A stretch of 64,000 bases of DNA from Actinoplanes philippinensis (lineage in GTDB: Bacteria > Actinomycetota > Actinomycetes > Mycobacteriales > Micromonosporaceae): positions 124,001 through 188,000 of the forward strand of contig NZ_FONV01000001.1 in NCBI RefSeq assembly GCF_900113015.1, read 5' to 3'. Both the position numbers and the translations under genes were made by a program. Below are positions 7,615 through 16,944 of the stretch, piece after piece; the first letter of the stretch is position 1, and every line of letters starts with the position of its first letter. Under the pieces are notes generated by a model that saw only the letters and a list, made by a program, of their open reading frames with translations, searched no databases and was not told where the DNA came from.

Positions 7615-9513
7615 ATGGGATATGCAGCGCGCACCCTCATCGAGGCGATCCCCGCACCGGCGGCGATCCTGGACCTCGACGGTCGTGTGCTCGTCGCCAA
7701 CGAGCGATGGGCGGTACCCGGCCGCGACGCGGAGCTCTATCCGGCCGAGGGCGGGTTCCTCAGCGCCGCGCCCGGCCCGTGCGGCGGGCATCGCGGCGTG
7801 CTCGAGGCGGTGTGGCACATGACGCCCACCGGCCCGCCGGCCCGGCTGCGCTGCGGTTGTGACGAGTCCACCGAGCGCACGTGGCAGGTGAGCGCTCTGG
7901 ACGCCGGTGACGGCGAACGGCAGTGCCTGATCACGGTCCTCGCCGAGGAGGCCGGGCCGGACAACCGGGCCGAGTTCCTCGCGCTGCTGAGCCACGAGGC
8001 GCGCACCCCGGTGACCACCGTCGTGGCGGCGGTCGAGCTGCTCCGCGCGCAGACGCTGGAGCAGGGCGTCCGCGAGATCGTGGACAACGTCTACTTCTCC
8101 GCGCGGGCTCTGGAGACGCTCACCGACAACCTGCTCGACCTGGGCAAGCTGGAGACCGGGCGGCTGCGCCTGGCGCACGAGCCGGTGACCGTCCGTGCGC
8201 TGCTGGAGGGCGTGGTCGAGCCGCTGCAGCGGGAGTCGCGCAGCAAGGGCATCCTGCTGCTCACCGCTCCCGCGCCGGACCTGCCGCCGGTGGTGATGGG
8301 CGACTCCCGCCGGTTGCGGCAGGTGCTCGACGCGGTGGTCGGCAACGCCGTCAAGTTCACCAGCGCCGGCGAGGTCGTGGTGCTGGCCGAGGCGTCCGGC
8401 GACGGGACCTGGCTGATGACGGTGTCGGACACCGGCCCCGGCATCACCGAGCCGCAGCGGGCCCGCATCTTCCAGCCGTTCACCCAGGCCGACTCGTCCA
8501 GCGCCCGCCGCCACGAGGGCGCCGGGCTCGGGCTGGCGCTCGCGTCCCGGCTGATCGCCCGGATGGGCGGCGACATCGAGGTGGAGTCGGCGCCCGGCGC
8601 GGGCGCGCTGTTCCGGATCCGGCTGCCGCTGCTGGCCGCGCCGGCGCCGGTCGAGGCCGAGCCCCGCCCGCTGGCGCGCCGCCGGATCGCCGTGGTCGCG
8701 CCCACCGCCCAGTCCACCCGCGCGTTGTCCTGGCTGCTGGCCGGGGCCGGCGCCGAACCGGTGGCGGCGAAGTTCGCCGAGGTGATCCGGCCGATGGCGG
8801 AGATCGACACGGTGGTGTGGTGCGACGACTCGCACGACGCCGAGGCCGCGCACCGCGCCGACACGGTCGGCCGGGCGGTCGGGCCGGACGGCCAGGGCCT
8901 GATGATCTCCAGCACCGATCCGCGGACCGGCGTGGTCCGGCGTCCCGGCGTGCTGACCGCCCCGCTCGTCCTCAACCGCGTGGTGGCCGCCCTGAACCAG
9001 GAGCGCACCGGGGTTCGCGGCGCTCCGGTCACGGTTCCGCCGCTGTCCGGTGGCCGGGTCCTGCTCGCCGAGGACAACGAGGTCAACCGCACCGTCTTCC
9101 GCCGCATGATCGAGCTGATGGGCGTCACCTGCGACACCGTCGTCGACGGCGAGGAGGCGGCCCGGGCGGCTCTCGCCGGCCCCGAGTACGACGTGGTGCT
9201 GATGGATGTCCAGATGCCGCGCACCGACGGGCTGGAGGCGACCCGGCTGATCCGGGCGGCCGGATGCCGTACCCCGATCCTGGCTCTGACCGCGACCGCT
9301 CCGGCCGACCGGGACCGCTGCCTGGCCGCCGGCATGAACGGGCGGCTCAGCAAGCCGATCACACTGCCCGAGCTGCGGGCCGCGCTGGCGCCGTACCTCC
9401 ATCCCGCGGCTACCGCGCCGCCCGGCGCCGGCGACACCACCGGTGACGCCGTCGGCCGGCTGATCTCCCGCATCCAGACCGACGACGACCCCGCCCGGGT
9501 GATGGCCCGATGA
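7615..9513 (+). CDS. Hybrid sensor histidine kinase with pseudo-receiver and receiver
   Basis: A 632-residue soluble hybrid kinase. Domains in order: a short PAS-like sensor (about 1-110; IPAPAAILDLDGRVLVANERW); HisKA with H-box LLSHEARTP (H127); HATPase with N-box VVGNAVKF, G1 DTGPGI, F-box and G2 GAGLGLAL; a degenerate receiver-like segment (about 350-460; RRIAVVAPTAQSTRALSW, with VVWCDDS where the acceptor strand should be); and an intact C-terminal receiver (LLAEDNEVNRT, LMDVQMP with D531, TAT, LSKPI). It should autophosphorylate on His and pass phosphate to its own receiver. There is no Hpt domain here. The stop overlaps the next kinase ORF as ATGA. Its closest relative in the window is the degenerate protein at 20665-22782. 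Confidence 0.92.
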   Translation: MGYAARTLIEAIPAPAAILDLDGRVLVANERWAVPGRDAELYPAEGGFLSAAPGPCGGHRGVLEAVWHMTPTGPPARLRCGCDESTERTWQVSALDAGDGERQCLITVLAEEAGPDNRAEFLALLSHEARTPVTTVVAAVELLRAQTLEQGVREIVDNVYFSARALETLTDNLLDLGKLETGRLRLAHEPVTVRALLEGVVEPLQRESRSKGILLLTAPAPDLPPVVMGDSRRLRQVLDAVVGNAVKFTSAGEVVVLAEASGDGTWLMTVSDTGPGITEPQRARIFQPFTQADSSSARRHEGAGLGLALASRLIARMGGDIEVESAPGAGALFRIRLPLLAAPAPVEAEPRPLARRRIAVVAPTAQSTRALSWLLAGAGAEPVAAKFAEVIRPMAEIDTVVWCDDSHDAEAAHRADTVGRAVGPDGQGLMISSTDPRTGVVRRPGVLTAPLVLNRVVAALNQERTGVRGAPVTVPPLSGGRVLLAEDNEVNRTVFRRMIELMGVTCDTVVDGEEAARAALAGPEYDVVLMDVQMPRTDGLEATRLIRAAGCRTPILALTATAPADRDRCLAAGMNGRLSKPITLPELRAALAPYLHPAATAPPGAGDTTGDAVGRLISRIQTDDDPARVMAR

Positions 9514-9536
9514 CCCGCCACCAGGAAAGGCACACG

Positions 9537-10370
9537 GTGTCCGAAACCGTCAACATCGAGCTCGCCGGTCTCCGTGCCGAGCTGGAGCAGGAGCGCCGCC
9601 ACAACGCGCAACTCCAGGCCGCGATGGACGGGCTGGGCCGGTCGGTGTCGGAGCTGCGGACCTTCGCGCGCGATGTCAGCCACGACCTGAAGGCGCCGCT
9701 CGCCGGCATCCTCGGGTACGCGCAGCTGCTGGAGCACCTCGACTTCGGGTTCCCCCGCCCGGCCGGGTACGACGAGTTCGTCTCCGAGATCAACCGCAGC
9801 GCCGACCGGATGCGGCGGCTCATCGACGACGTGCTCGCCTACTCGGCGACCAGCGACAGCACCCTGCGCCTGGCCCCGATCGACCTGTCCGCGCTGGTCG
9901 ACGACCTGGCCGCGGACGCCATCGGCCTTACTCGCCCGGTGCCCCTGATCACCCGCGACACCCTGCCCGCCGTCCACGGCGACCACGGCATGGTGCGGCG
10001 GGTGCTCGAGAACCTGCTCGGCAACGCGATCAAGTACGTGCCGCTGGGCGAGGCCGCCCGGGTGCACGTCTCCGCGCGGGCGCTCGAGGACGACATGGTC
10101 CGGATCGAGATCACCGACCAGGGGATCGGGATCCAGGACGGCCAGCACGAGGCCATCTTCGAGGAGCTGCACCGGGCACACCCGGAGGCGTACCCGGGGA
10201 ACGGTCTCGGCCTGCCCATCTGCCGTCGCATGGTGCAGCGCATGGGCGGGGCCATCGGCGCCGACCCGCGGTACCGCGGTGGCGCCCGCATCTGGTTCAC
10301 CCTGCCACCGGCGCCCGTCGCCGGCGAGCCGCACGCGGTGCTCCCCGCACTCGACCGCACCCCGGTCTGA
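9537..10370 (+). CDS. Soluble sensor histidine kinase
   Basis: About 277 residues from the GTG at 9537, or 286 from an in-frame ATG at 9510 that overlaps the previous stop as ATGA. I prefer the GTG because AGGAAAGG (9523-9530) sits 6 nt before it; coupling via 9510 stays possible. An N-terminal coiled coil (ELEQERRHNAQLQAAMDGL) leads into HisKA with DVSHDLKAPLAG (H49 from the GTG), then HATPase with N-box LLGNAIKYV, G1 DQGIGI and G2 GNGLGLPICRRMV. All kinase motifs are intact and there is no TM helix or sensor domain, so the signal must come through a partner, probably the coupled hybrid kinase. No receiver gene is adjacent; the nearest is at 15858. Confidence 0.9.
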   Translation: MSETVNIELAGLRAELEQERRHNAQLQAAMDGLGRSVSELRTFARDVSHDLKAPLAGILGYAQLLEHLDFGFPRPAGYDEFVSEINRSADRMRRLIDDVLAYSATSDSTLRLAPIDLSALVDDLAADAIGLTRPVPLITRDTLPAVHGDHGMVRRVLENLLGNAIKYVPLGEAARVHVSARALEDDMVRIEITDQGIGIQDGQHEAIFEELHRAHPEAYPGNGLGLPICRRMVQRMGGAIGADPRYRGGARIWFTLPPAPVAGEPHAVLPALDRTPV

Positions 10371-10421
10371 GATGCCGCGCCGGCCGATCCCCCCACCCCC
10401 CAACGACAGAACGAGGTCCTG

Positions 10422-13190
10422 ATGGACTTGAGGCGACTGCTCGTCGCGGTGGGCGCAGGGACGCTCGGGTTGGTGACCTCCTCGGTCGCCCTCCCGTCGA
10501 GCGCCCTTGCCGCCCTCGCGGCGCCCGGAACACTGGCGGTGACCCGCACCGCCGACGACGTGTACAAGTTACGGGTGGTGTGGAAGGCCGTCCCCGGCGC
10601 CGACCACTACACGGCCGACATCATCGCCGGTGACGTGCAGACCGTCATCGACCTGCCGGCCACCACGACCGAGTACATGATCGACGCTCCGAATCCGTGC
10701 ACGACGTACAAGGTGCGGATCGGCGCGGTCGACACCTCCGGCGCCGTCGCCAACACCGGCTACTACACGCTGAAGGCGCTGACCCCGAGCGCCGTGACCG
10801 GCATGGTGACCGGCCGCGCCGACGACGGCGGCACGGCCACCGCCAGCTGGAAGGCCCCGGCCTGGGGCGGCTACTCGCCGCTGACCGGGTACCGCGCGGT
10901 CTTCACCCGGATGATCGACAACGTGGTGCTGGCCGAGCGGACCGGCAACGAGGCGACCTTCCGCTACCCGAACGCCAGCCCGGAGCGCGCCTACACGCTG
11001 TCGCTGACCACCATCAACGCGTACGGCGCCTGCGTGACCACGAAGTCGCTGGTGGACCGTTTCCGGCCGGCCGAGCCGACCAACGTGGTCGTGCAGCGGC
11101 TCGCGGACTCGCCCGACCAGGTGTCGGTGGTGTGGAAGGCGCCCGCCGGCACACGGTCGCCGACGTACTACCAGATCGGCTACGGCACCGAGACGATCAG
11201 CCGGCTGGTGAAGGTCGACGCGTCGGCCCGGTCGGCCACCCTGGCGCTCTCCGCCGACAAGCCGTGGATCGTGGAGCTGAAGGCGTACAACGAGAACGGC
11301 GGCAGCAACGCGGTCTCCGGCGCCATCCCGGCGACGGCAGCGCCGGCCGCGCCCACCGAGGTGCCCGCACCCCCGGTGGAGACGCCCACCACGCCGGCCT
11401 CTTCGGAGCCGTCGGCCGAGGCCCCGTCGAGCGCGGCCCCGTCCGACCCCGCCCCGTCGAGCGTCGCCCCGTCCAGCGCGGCGCCGTCCGACGCGACGCC
11501 GTCCAGCGCGGCGCCGTCCAGCGCGGCGCCGTCCAGCGCGGCGCCGTCCAGTGCGGCCCCCGCCGCCTCGACGGCCGCGCCGGAGCCCACCGTCGCGCCG
11601 GCGCCGTCGGACAAGACTCCCCCGAAGATCACCGCCACGCTGTCCCAGCAGCCGGTGGACGACTGGTTCCGCAACCCCGTCACGATCCGGTTCACGTGTA
11701 CGGACGACAGCGGCTCCGTCGACTGTCCCGAGCCCGTGGTCGCCGACACCGACGGCGCGGACCAGCAGTTCTCGGGCACCGCCAAGGACGCCGCCGGGAA
11801 CACCACCACGACCACCGTCACGGTCAACATCGATCAGAAGGCGCCGCACATCACCGCGACCGTGGTGAACGCGCCCACCGCCACCGGCTGGCACACGTCG
11901 GTCCCGACGATCCACTACGTCTGCAGCGACGCCGGATCGCTGATCGCCAGCTGCCCGGCGGACACCCCGGTCACCACCGAGGGCCCCGAGCAGGTGGTCA
12001 CCGGCACCGCCGTGGACCGGGCCGGCAACACCGCGACCGCCCGGCTGACCGTCGACATCGACACGACCGCCCCCGAGGTCAGCGCCGCGATCGACCGGAC
12101 CCCGAACAGCGCGGGCTGGTACCGTACCGCCCCCACCGTGCGCTACACCTGCGCCGACACCGGCTCCGGCGTGCGCGTCTGCCCGTCCGACCCGACGGTC
12201 ACCACCGACGGCGCGGGCCAGGTCGTCACCGGCACGGTCATCGACCGGGCCGGCAACACCGCCGCCACGTCGGTCACCGTCAACGTCGACCGCACCGCGC
12301 CGCGCATCACCGCCGACCTGATCGGCACGCCCAACGCGGCCGGCTGGTACCGCACCCCGCCCACCGTCCACTTCACCTGCAGTGACGCCGCGTCCGGCGT
12401 CGACAGCTGCCCGGCCGACGTCGTCGTCGACACCGACGGCGGGCGGCAGGTCGTCACCGGCACCGCCGTCGACAAGGCCGGCAACACCGCCGACGCGTCG
12501 TACGTGGTGAACGTCGACCGCACCGCGCCGCGCATCACCGCGGCCCTGACCGGCACACCCAACGCCGCCGGCTGGTACCGCACCGCGCCCACCGTGCGGT
12601 ACACGTGCGCCGACGACACGTCCGGCACCGCGTCCTGCCCGGCGGAGACCACCGTCGACGGCGACGGCGCCGCCAAGGTCGTCACCGGCGCCGCCACCGA
12701 CGTCGCCGGCAACACCGCCGACGCCACGGTGACGGCCAAGGTCGACCGGACCGCCCCGGCCGTCTCCGTGGTCGGCGCCACCGACGGCGCCGTGTACGGC
12801 CCGGACTTCAACCCGCGCCTCTCCTGCACCACCACCGACCCGGTGTCCGGCGTGGCCACCGCGGCCGTGCTCAGCAGGTCGGAGAACCGGGGGACGTACA
12901 CGGTGAAGTGCTCCGGCGCCGTCGACAAGGCGGGCAACACCACCGCGCCGGCACAGGTCACCTACACGGTGAAGCTGACCGTTCCGTGGCTGGTCGACCT
13001 GACCCGCAAGTACGCGAGCGGCGCCTCGGCGAACACTCTCCAGCAGCTGGAGAACGACCTCACCGCCGGCCGCTACACCGCGTACATCGCCAAGGTCACC
13101 GCGATGACGAACGGCGCCAAGGCGACGCTCACGCCGACCGAGGCGCTGACACTGTCCTACTGGGCGCTGGCGCTGGCCGTCACCCGCTAG
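10422..13190 (+). CDS. Large secreted Fn3/Ig-like repeat protein
   Basis: A 922-residue exported protein. A signal peptide (MDLRRLLVAVGAGTLGLVTS, cut near SSALAALA) is followed by three fibronectin-III-like domains (about 35-310), then a linker of repeated PSSAAPS units (about 315-395), then five or six copies of a roughly 75-residue Ig-like module with the pattern GWYRTAPTVRYTCADTGSG...VTGTAVDRAGNTA...VDRTAP, each with two cysteines likely to pair. The C-terminal 80 residues are helical. No LPXTG or anchor is seen, so it is probably released or wall-bound by its domains. Codon 50 is TTA, rare in such genomes and dependent on bldA tRNA in Streptomyces. GAGG at 10413-10416 precedes the ATG. 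A strong hairpin follows the stop. Adhesin or scaffold is inference. Confidence 0.85.
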   Translation: MDLRRLLVAVGAGTLGLVTSSVALPSSALAALAAPGTLAVTRTADDVYKLRVVWKAVPGADHYTADIIAGDVQTVIDLPATTTEYMIDAPNPCTTYKVRIGAVDTSGAVANTGYYTLKALTPSAVTGMVTGRADDGGTATASWKAPAWGGYSPLTGYRAVFTRMIDNVVLAERTGNEATFRYPNASPERAYTLSLTTINAYGACVTTKSLVDRFRPAEPTNVVVQRLADSPDQVSVVWKAPAGTRSPTYYQIGYGTETISRLVKVDASARSATLALSADKPWIVELKAYNENGGSNAVSGAIPATAAPAAPTEVPAPPVETPTTPASSEPSAEAPSSAAPSDPAPSSVAPSSAAPSDATPSSAAPSSAAPSSAAPSSAAPAASTAAPEPTVAPAPSDKTPPKITATLSQQPVDDWFRNPVTIRFTCTDDSGSVDCPEPVVADTDGADQQFSGTAKDAAGNTTTTTVTVNIDQKAPHITATVVNAPTATGWHTSVPTIHYVCSDAGSLIASCPADTPVTTEGPEQVVTGTAVDRAGNTATARLTVDIDTTAPEVSAAIDRTPNSAGWYRTAPTVRYTCADTGSGVRVCPSDPTVTTDGAGQVVTGTVIDRAGNTAATSVTVNVDRTAPRITADLIGTPNAAGWYRTPPTVHFTCSDAASGVDSCPADVVVDTDGGRQVVTGTAVDKAGNTADASYVVNVDRTAPRITAALTGTPNAAGWYRTAPTVRYTCADDTSGTASCPAETTVDGDGAAKVVTGAATDVAGNTADATVTAKVDRTAPAVSVVGATDGAVYGPDFNPRLSCTTTDPVSGVATAAVLSRSENRGTYTVKCSGAVDKAGNTTAPAQVTYTVKLTVPWLVDLTRKYASGASANTLQQLENDLTAGRYTAYIAKVTAMTNGAKATLTPTEALTLSYWALALAVTR

Positions 13191-13203
13191 GCAGGACCAC
13201 CAC

Positions 13204-13240
13204 ACGGTGGGCCGGGGCTCGTCGAGCCCCGGCCCACCGT
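13204..13240 (+). terminator. Strong hairpin terminator
   Basis: A perfect 17-bp stem (13204-13220 with 13224-13240) closed by a 3-nt loop lies 13 bp after the stop of the Fn3/Ig gene. It has no T-run, as is common in actinomycete terminators. Confidence 0.8.
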
Positions 13241-13300
13241 CGTCATACCCGCACTCGTCATACCGGCACCAGGACGGGTGAAATATGGTCATACTGGGTC

Positions 13301-14158
13301 ATGACCCGTCCTCCGACGCTCTCGGTCATCGTGCCGGCGTACAACAGCGCCGCGCTTCTCCGCGAGTTCCTGGGCTCCTTCCTGGCCTCCGACTTCCGTG
13401 ACTTCGAGATCGTCGTGAACGACGACGTCCGGTCGTCCGACGACACCCCGCAGGTGGTGAAGGAGCACCGCGCCCGCGGTCTGGCCGTCCGCTACCTGCG
13501 GGAGAACCGGTCGATGGCGCAGGGGCGCCGGCGCGGCGCGGCCGAGGCGACCGGCGACATCCTGCTGCACCTCGACACCGACATGACGGTGACGCCCGGC
13601 CTGCTCGGCGAGTGCGCCGAGCTCCTCGCCGAACGGTACGACGCCCTGGTCATCCCGGAGGAGTCGTTCGGCACCACCTTCTGGGCACGGTGCAAGTGGC
13701 TGGAGAAGAAGTGCTACGACGGCGTCGAGCAGATCGAGTCGCTGCGCTGCCTGCGCCGCGACGTCTACGAGAAACTCGGCGGACATGACGAGCGGATGAT
13801 CTTCTCCGAGGACAAGGACCTCGACCTGCGGGTCCGCGCCGCCGGCTGCCGCGTCGGGCGGACCCGGGGCTTCCTCTTCCACAACGAGGGCCCGCTGCGG
13901 CTCTCCAAGACCCTCAGGAAGAAGCTGGGGTACGTCGGAACGGCCGACGTGTTCGCCCAGGAGCACCCCGAGGCGTTCCGCTGGCAGATCAACATCCTGC
14001 ACCGGTTCGCCCTCTACCTGCGCAACATCCGCTACCTGCGCACCCACCCGCTGCTGTACCTCGGCATGTGGCTCATGAAGATCAGCGAGTTCGGTTTCGG
14101 GGCGCTCGGCCACGTGCTGCGCCGCCTCCGCCCGGCCGGACGGGCGGTGCCCGCATGA
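13301..14158 (+). CDS. GT2-family glycosyltransferase
   Basis: A 285-residue GT-A glycosyltransferase. It opens with LSVIVPAYNSA, has EIVVNDDVRSSDDTP as the nucleotide-binding acidic strand, and HLDTDM as the DXD metal site. A later acidic cluster (SEDKDLDLR) is in the place of the acceptor-side ED motif. The C-terminal 60 residues contain a hydrophobic segment (LLYLGMWLMKISEFGFG) that may lie on the membrane. I chose ATG 13301 because homology to GT2 starts at once; there is no good ribosome site, but CATACT at 13290-13295 could be a -10 box of a leaderless transcript. The stop overlaps the next glycosyltransferase as ATGA, so the pair should act on one glycan. Confidence 0.88.
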   Translation: MTRPPTLSVIVPAYNSAALLREFLGSFLASDFRDFEIVVNDDVRSSDDTPQVVKEHRARGLAVRYLRENRSMAQGRRRGAAEATGDILLHLDTDMTVTPGLLGECAELLAERYDALVIPEESFGTTFWARCKWLEKKCYDGVEQIESLRCLRRDVYEKLGGHDERMIFSEDKDLDLRVRAAGCRVGRTRGFLFHNEGPLRLSKTLRKKLGYVGTADVFAQEHPEAFRWQINILHRFALYLRNIRYLRTHPLLYLGMWLMKISEFGFGALGHVLRRLRPAGRAVPA

Positions 14159-15315
14159 GGGTCGCCCACGTCATCTCCGAGTTCTCCGGACGGGAGGCGA
14201 TGGGGCGTACCGTCACCGAGACCGTCCAGCGGGTCCCCGGCGAGCATCATCTGATCACCACGCACGTCGTCGACGGCGGTCACGTCTTCGCCGGGACGCA
14301 CGAGCTCGGCGGCTCGCTGGAGACGTTCCCCCTGGGCCGGGCGCCGGAGCTGGCCGGAGTGCTCGCCGGGATGCGCCCCGATCTGGTGCACGTCCACGCC
14401 GGCGCGCTCGGGCCGCTGCTCGCCCTGCATCCGGCGCTCCGGCCGTACCCCAAACTGCTCACCGTCTACGCCTGGCCCACCCTGCCCGGCCCGCGCGCCC
14501 TGCGCCGCGGCACCCTGACCGAGATGTGGTCGTCGAACGTGCTGCGGCCCCGGGTCGCGGCCACCACCGTGCTGCCACCGTCACTGGCCGCCGCGGCGCT
14601 GCGCCGGGCCGGCGTCACCACGATCCTCACCCCCGACCCGCGGGTCGAGGAACGGCTCGGCAGGCCGGGCGGGCCGGAGATCGTGCGGTACGCGTGCGGC
14701 GCCCCCGACGACGAGCGCCGGGCCCGTTTCGACCGGGAGTCCCCGGTGATCGTCTTCGCCGGCCGGGCCGAGACGGTCCGCGGCCTCGACACGCTGCTCG
14801 ACGCGTTCGGCACGGTCCGGGAGCGGGTTCCGGGCGTACGGCTGCGCCTGCTCCTCATCCCCCGCCCCGAGCTGCCCGCCATCCTGGCCCGCGCCGGATC
14901 CGCCGGGGAGGCCATCGACGTCGTCACCGAACCCGTCCCCGACCTGCTCGGCGAGTTCGCCGCGGCCCAGGTCGGCACCTGGCCGTTCAAGTTCGACTAC
15001 ACCACCTCGCCGCCGGCGATGGCGCTGGTCGAGGCGATGGCGGTCGGCCTGCCGGTGGTCGGCACCGACGTCGCCTGCGTCCGCGCGGTCCTCGAGCCCG
15101 GCGTCAACGGCCTGTCCGTGCCGCCCACCGACCCGCCGGCCCTGGCCCGCGCCCTGATCGAACTGCTCACCGACGAGGTGGCCTGGCGCCGGTACGCCGT
15201 CGCCGGCCGGGAGTCCGCGCGCGACCACATGGGCTGGGAACAGGCCACCGGCCGGGCCGCCGCCGCGTACCGGGCGCTCACCGGAGGGCTTGCCCACCGC
15301 TTGACATCGGGATGA
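14155..15315 (+). CDS. GT4-like glycosyltransferase
   Basis: A 386-residue GT-B enzyme. The N-terminal domain starts MRVAHVISEFSGREAMGRTV; LVHVHAG is the typical strand-turn before the acceptor site. The C-terminal donor domain has VIVFAGRAETVRGLDTLLDAF and ALVEAMAVGLPVVGTDV, the usual second-glutamate region of GT4 enzymes, although the first glutamate of the EX7E pair is replaced (WPFKFDYTTSPPAMALVE). The start ATG overlaps the preceding GT2 stop (ATGA), which implies translational coupling. Substrates unknown; shared surface-glycan work with the GT2 partner is inferred. Confidence 0.85.
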   Translation: MRVAHVISEFSGREAMGRTVTETVQRVPGEHHLITTHVVDGGHVFAGTHELGGSLETFPLGRAPELAGVLAGMRPDLVHVHAGALGPLLALHPALRPYPKLLTVYAWPTLPGPRALRRGTLTEMWSSNVLRPRVAATTVLPPSLAAAALRRAGVTTILTPDPRVEERLGRPGGPEIVRYACGAPDDERRARFDRESPVIVFAGRAETVRGLDTLLDAFGTVRERVPGVRLRLLLIPRPELPAILARAGSAGEAIDVVTEPVPDLLGEFAAAQVGTWPFKFDYTTSPPAMALVEAMAVGLPVVGTDVACVRAVLEPGVNGLSVPPTDPPALARALIELLTDEVAWRRYAVAGRESARDHMGWEQATGRAAAAYRALTGGLAHRLTSG

Positions 15316-15349
15316 GCCGGGATTGAGCTTCGGCCGCCATCCTCAATGC

Positions 15350-15763
15350 ATGACGAACTCGCAGCTCCTCGCCCCCGCCGCCGCCACCGCCGCCGTCGTC
15401 CCGGGCCTCGGCCAGTCCGGGGTCGACCTGACCCTGATCCTCCCGGTCCACGGCTCCGCCGCCACCGTCCGCACCGTCGTCGAGCGGCTGTCCGAGGCCC
15501 TCTACGCCCAGTGCATCAGCTTCGAGGTGGTCGGTGTCGCCGACGCCGACGCGCTCGCCGCCGACGAGGTCAACGGCCTGCCCCTGACCCGGTTCGTCCG
15601 CGCCGACGACGCGGACATCGACGCGACCCTCTTCTCCGACAACCCGGTCGCCACCGGCCGCTGGATCGCCGTCCTCGACGTGGAGGCCGCCGCCGAGATC
15701 GACGCGTACGGCTTCGTCGAGCTGCTGCACCAGGCCCGGGAGCGTTCCGCCGGACGTGCCTGA
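15350..15763 (+). CDS. Short protein resembling the first half of a GT2 domain
   Basis: A 137-residue protein from ATG 15350 (a TTG at 15323 is in frame but less likely). After an Ala-rich lead, VDLTLILPVHGSAATVRTVVERL and FEVVGVADAD match the nucleotide-binding start of GT2 enzymes, and GRWIAVLDVEAAAEID falls where the DXD strand should be, but the DXD itself reads DVE and the frame ends there. It looks like a truncated or regulatory GT2 relative and probably cannot transfer sugar. A perfect TTGACA lies at 15301-15306, about the right distance for a promoter, though no good -10 box is visible. It follows two real glycosyltransferases. Confidence 0.65.
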   Translation: MTNSQLLAPAAATAAVVPGLGQSGVDLTLILPVHGSAATVRTVVERLSEALYAQCISFEVVGVADADALAADEVNGLPLTRFVRADDADIDATLFSDNPVATGRWIAVLDVEAAAEIDAYGFVELLHQARERSAGRA

Positions 15764-15857
15764 GGTCGCACCGGATCCCTGACCCCCGCACCCTTGGATC
15801 TCCGCCCGCGCGGCCGATGAGAGATCTGCCCGTCGTTCCATCGCCATCGGAGGTGCC

Positions 15858-16547
15858 GTGACCACGCCACGAGCGCTCGTCGTCGAGGACTCGCCCGAGT
15901 TCATGATGATCTGCCGTCATCTGCTGGAGAAGGAAGGCTTCGAGGTCGTGCCCGCCGGCGACGGCCAGGAAGCCGTGGCACAGGCGCAGAAGCAGCGGCC
16001 CGAGATCGCCATCCTCGACCTCGGCCTGCCCGATTTCGACGGCATCGAGGTGTGCCGGCAGATCCGGCAGTTCACCGACGCGTACATCATCATGGTCACC
16101 GGCCGTACCGACGAGCTGGACAAGGTGGTCGGCCTCTCGGTCGGCGCCGACGACTACGTCACCAAGCCGTTCTCCCCGCGCGAGCTGGCCGCCCGCATTC
16201 AGGCGATGCGACGGCGCCCCCGCGCCACCGTCCAGGCCCGGCGCGAGGCCGTCCGCGAATACGGCGACCTGCGCATCGACCTGGAGGTACGGGAAGTCTC
16301 CCGCACCGGCGCGGTGATCGAGCTGACGAAGATCGAGTTCGATCTGCTGGACCTGCTGTCGTCCGCGCCACGCCGCACGTTCACCCGCCCCCAGCTGCTC
16401 GAACACGTCTGGGGCGACAACTTCTTCGGCGACGACCACATCATCGACGTCCACGTCGGCAACCTGCGGCGCAAACTCGGCGAGTCCGCCTCGGCCCCCC
16501 GCCACATCCGAACCCTCCGCGGCGTCGGTTACCGTTTCGAGCCCTGA
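15858..16547 (+). CDS. OmpR/PhoB-family response regulator
   Basis: A 229-residue two-domain regulator. The receiver has the acidic pair VVEDS, acceptor D54 in AILDLGLPDFDG, TGR as the Thr switch and K103 in DDYVTKPF. The C-terminal winged-helix domain shows LTKIEFDLLDLL, VWGDNFF, IDVHVGNLRRKLGE and RTLRGVGYRFEP, all standard for OmpR-type DNA binding. GGAGG at 15849-15853 supports the GTG at 15858. No kinase is directly adjacent; the kinases at 7615 and 9537 are the nearest candidates. Its targets may include the nearby glycan genes, which is inference. Confidence 0.93.
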   Translation: MTTPRALVVEDSPEFMMICRHLLEKEGFEVVPAGDGQEAVAQAQKQRPEIAILDLGLPDFDGIEVCRQIRQFTDAYIIMVTGRTDELDKVVGLSVGADDYVTKPFSPRELAARIQAMRRRPRATVQARREAVREYGDLRIDLEVREVSRTGAVIELTKIEFDLLDLLSSAPRRTFTRPQLLEHVWGDNFFGDDHIIDVHVGNLRRKLGESASAPRHIRTLRGVGYRFEP

Positions 16548-16793
16548 CCCCGCGGCCCGGCGCGCGCCGCCCGTCCGGCTCCGCCCGACCCACCGCCTGG
16601 CCTGCGCCGCCCGCCCCACCGCCTGGCCTGCGCCGCCGGCCCGACTCCGCCCGACCCCACCGCCCGGCCCGCCCCACTCCGTCCGGTCCCTCCGCCCGGC
16701 CTACGCCGCCGGCCCGACTCCGCCCGACCCCACCGCCCGGCATGCTCGCCTCACTCCGTCCGGTCCCTCTGCTCAGCATGTCCGCCTCACCCT
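16548..16793 (+). repeat. Intergenic DNA with ~72-bp direct repeats
   Basis: This C-rich stretch after the response regulator contains imperfect direct repeats. A block of about 42 bp containing GGCCCGACTCCGCCCGACCC recurs near 16626 and 16698 (72 bp apart), each followed by CACTCCGTCCGGTCCCT; shorter variants lie upstream near 16577-16625. I see no plausible gene. Confidence 0.6.
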
Positions 16794-16854
16794 GCCCGCG
16801 ATCTTGTGGATTTCCGCCACCCCCTTTTCCGCGGAGGTCCACAAGATCGCGGGC
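16794..16854 (+). repeat. 17-bp perfect inverted repeat, REP-like hairpin
   Basis: Arms GCCCGCGATCTTGTGGA (16794-16810) and its exact reverse complement (16838-16854) flank a 27-nt loop in which TCCGC and GCGGA can pair again. It could be a terminator for the response regulator, but it lies about 250 bp after the stop, so a dispersed palindromic element is more likely. Confidence 0.65.
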
Positions 16855-16944
16855 GGCGAGCGGTAACGGTGGGCGGTGAAGCGACGGCGAACAGCGACGG
16901 CGGACGGCAGCCAGGGTGCGGCGGCCGTCACCTTGCGCCTCAAT

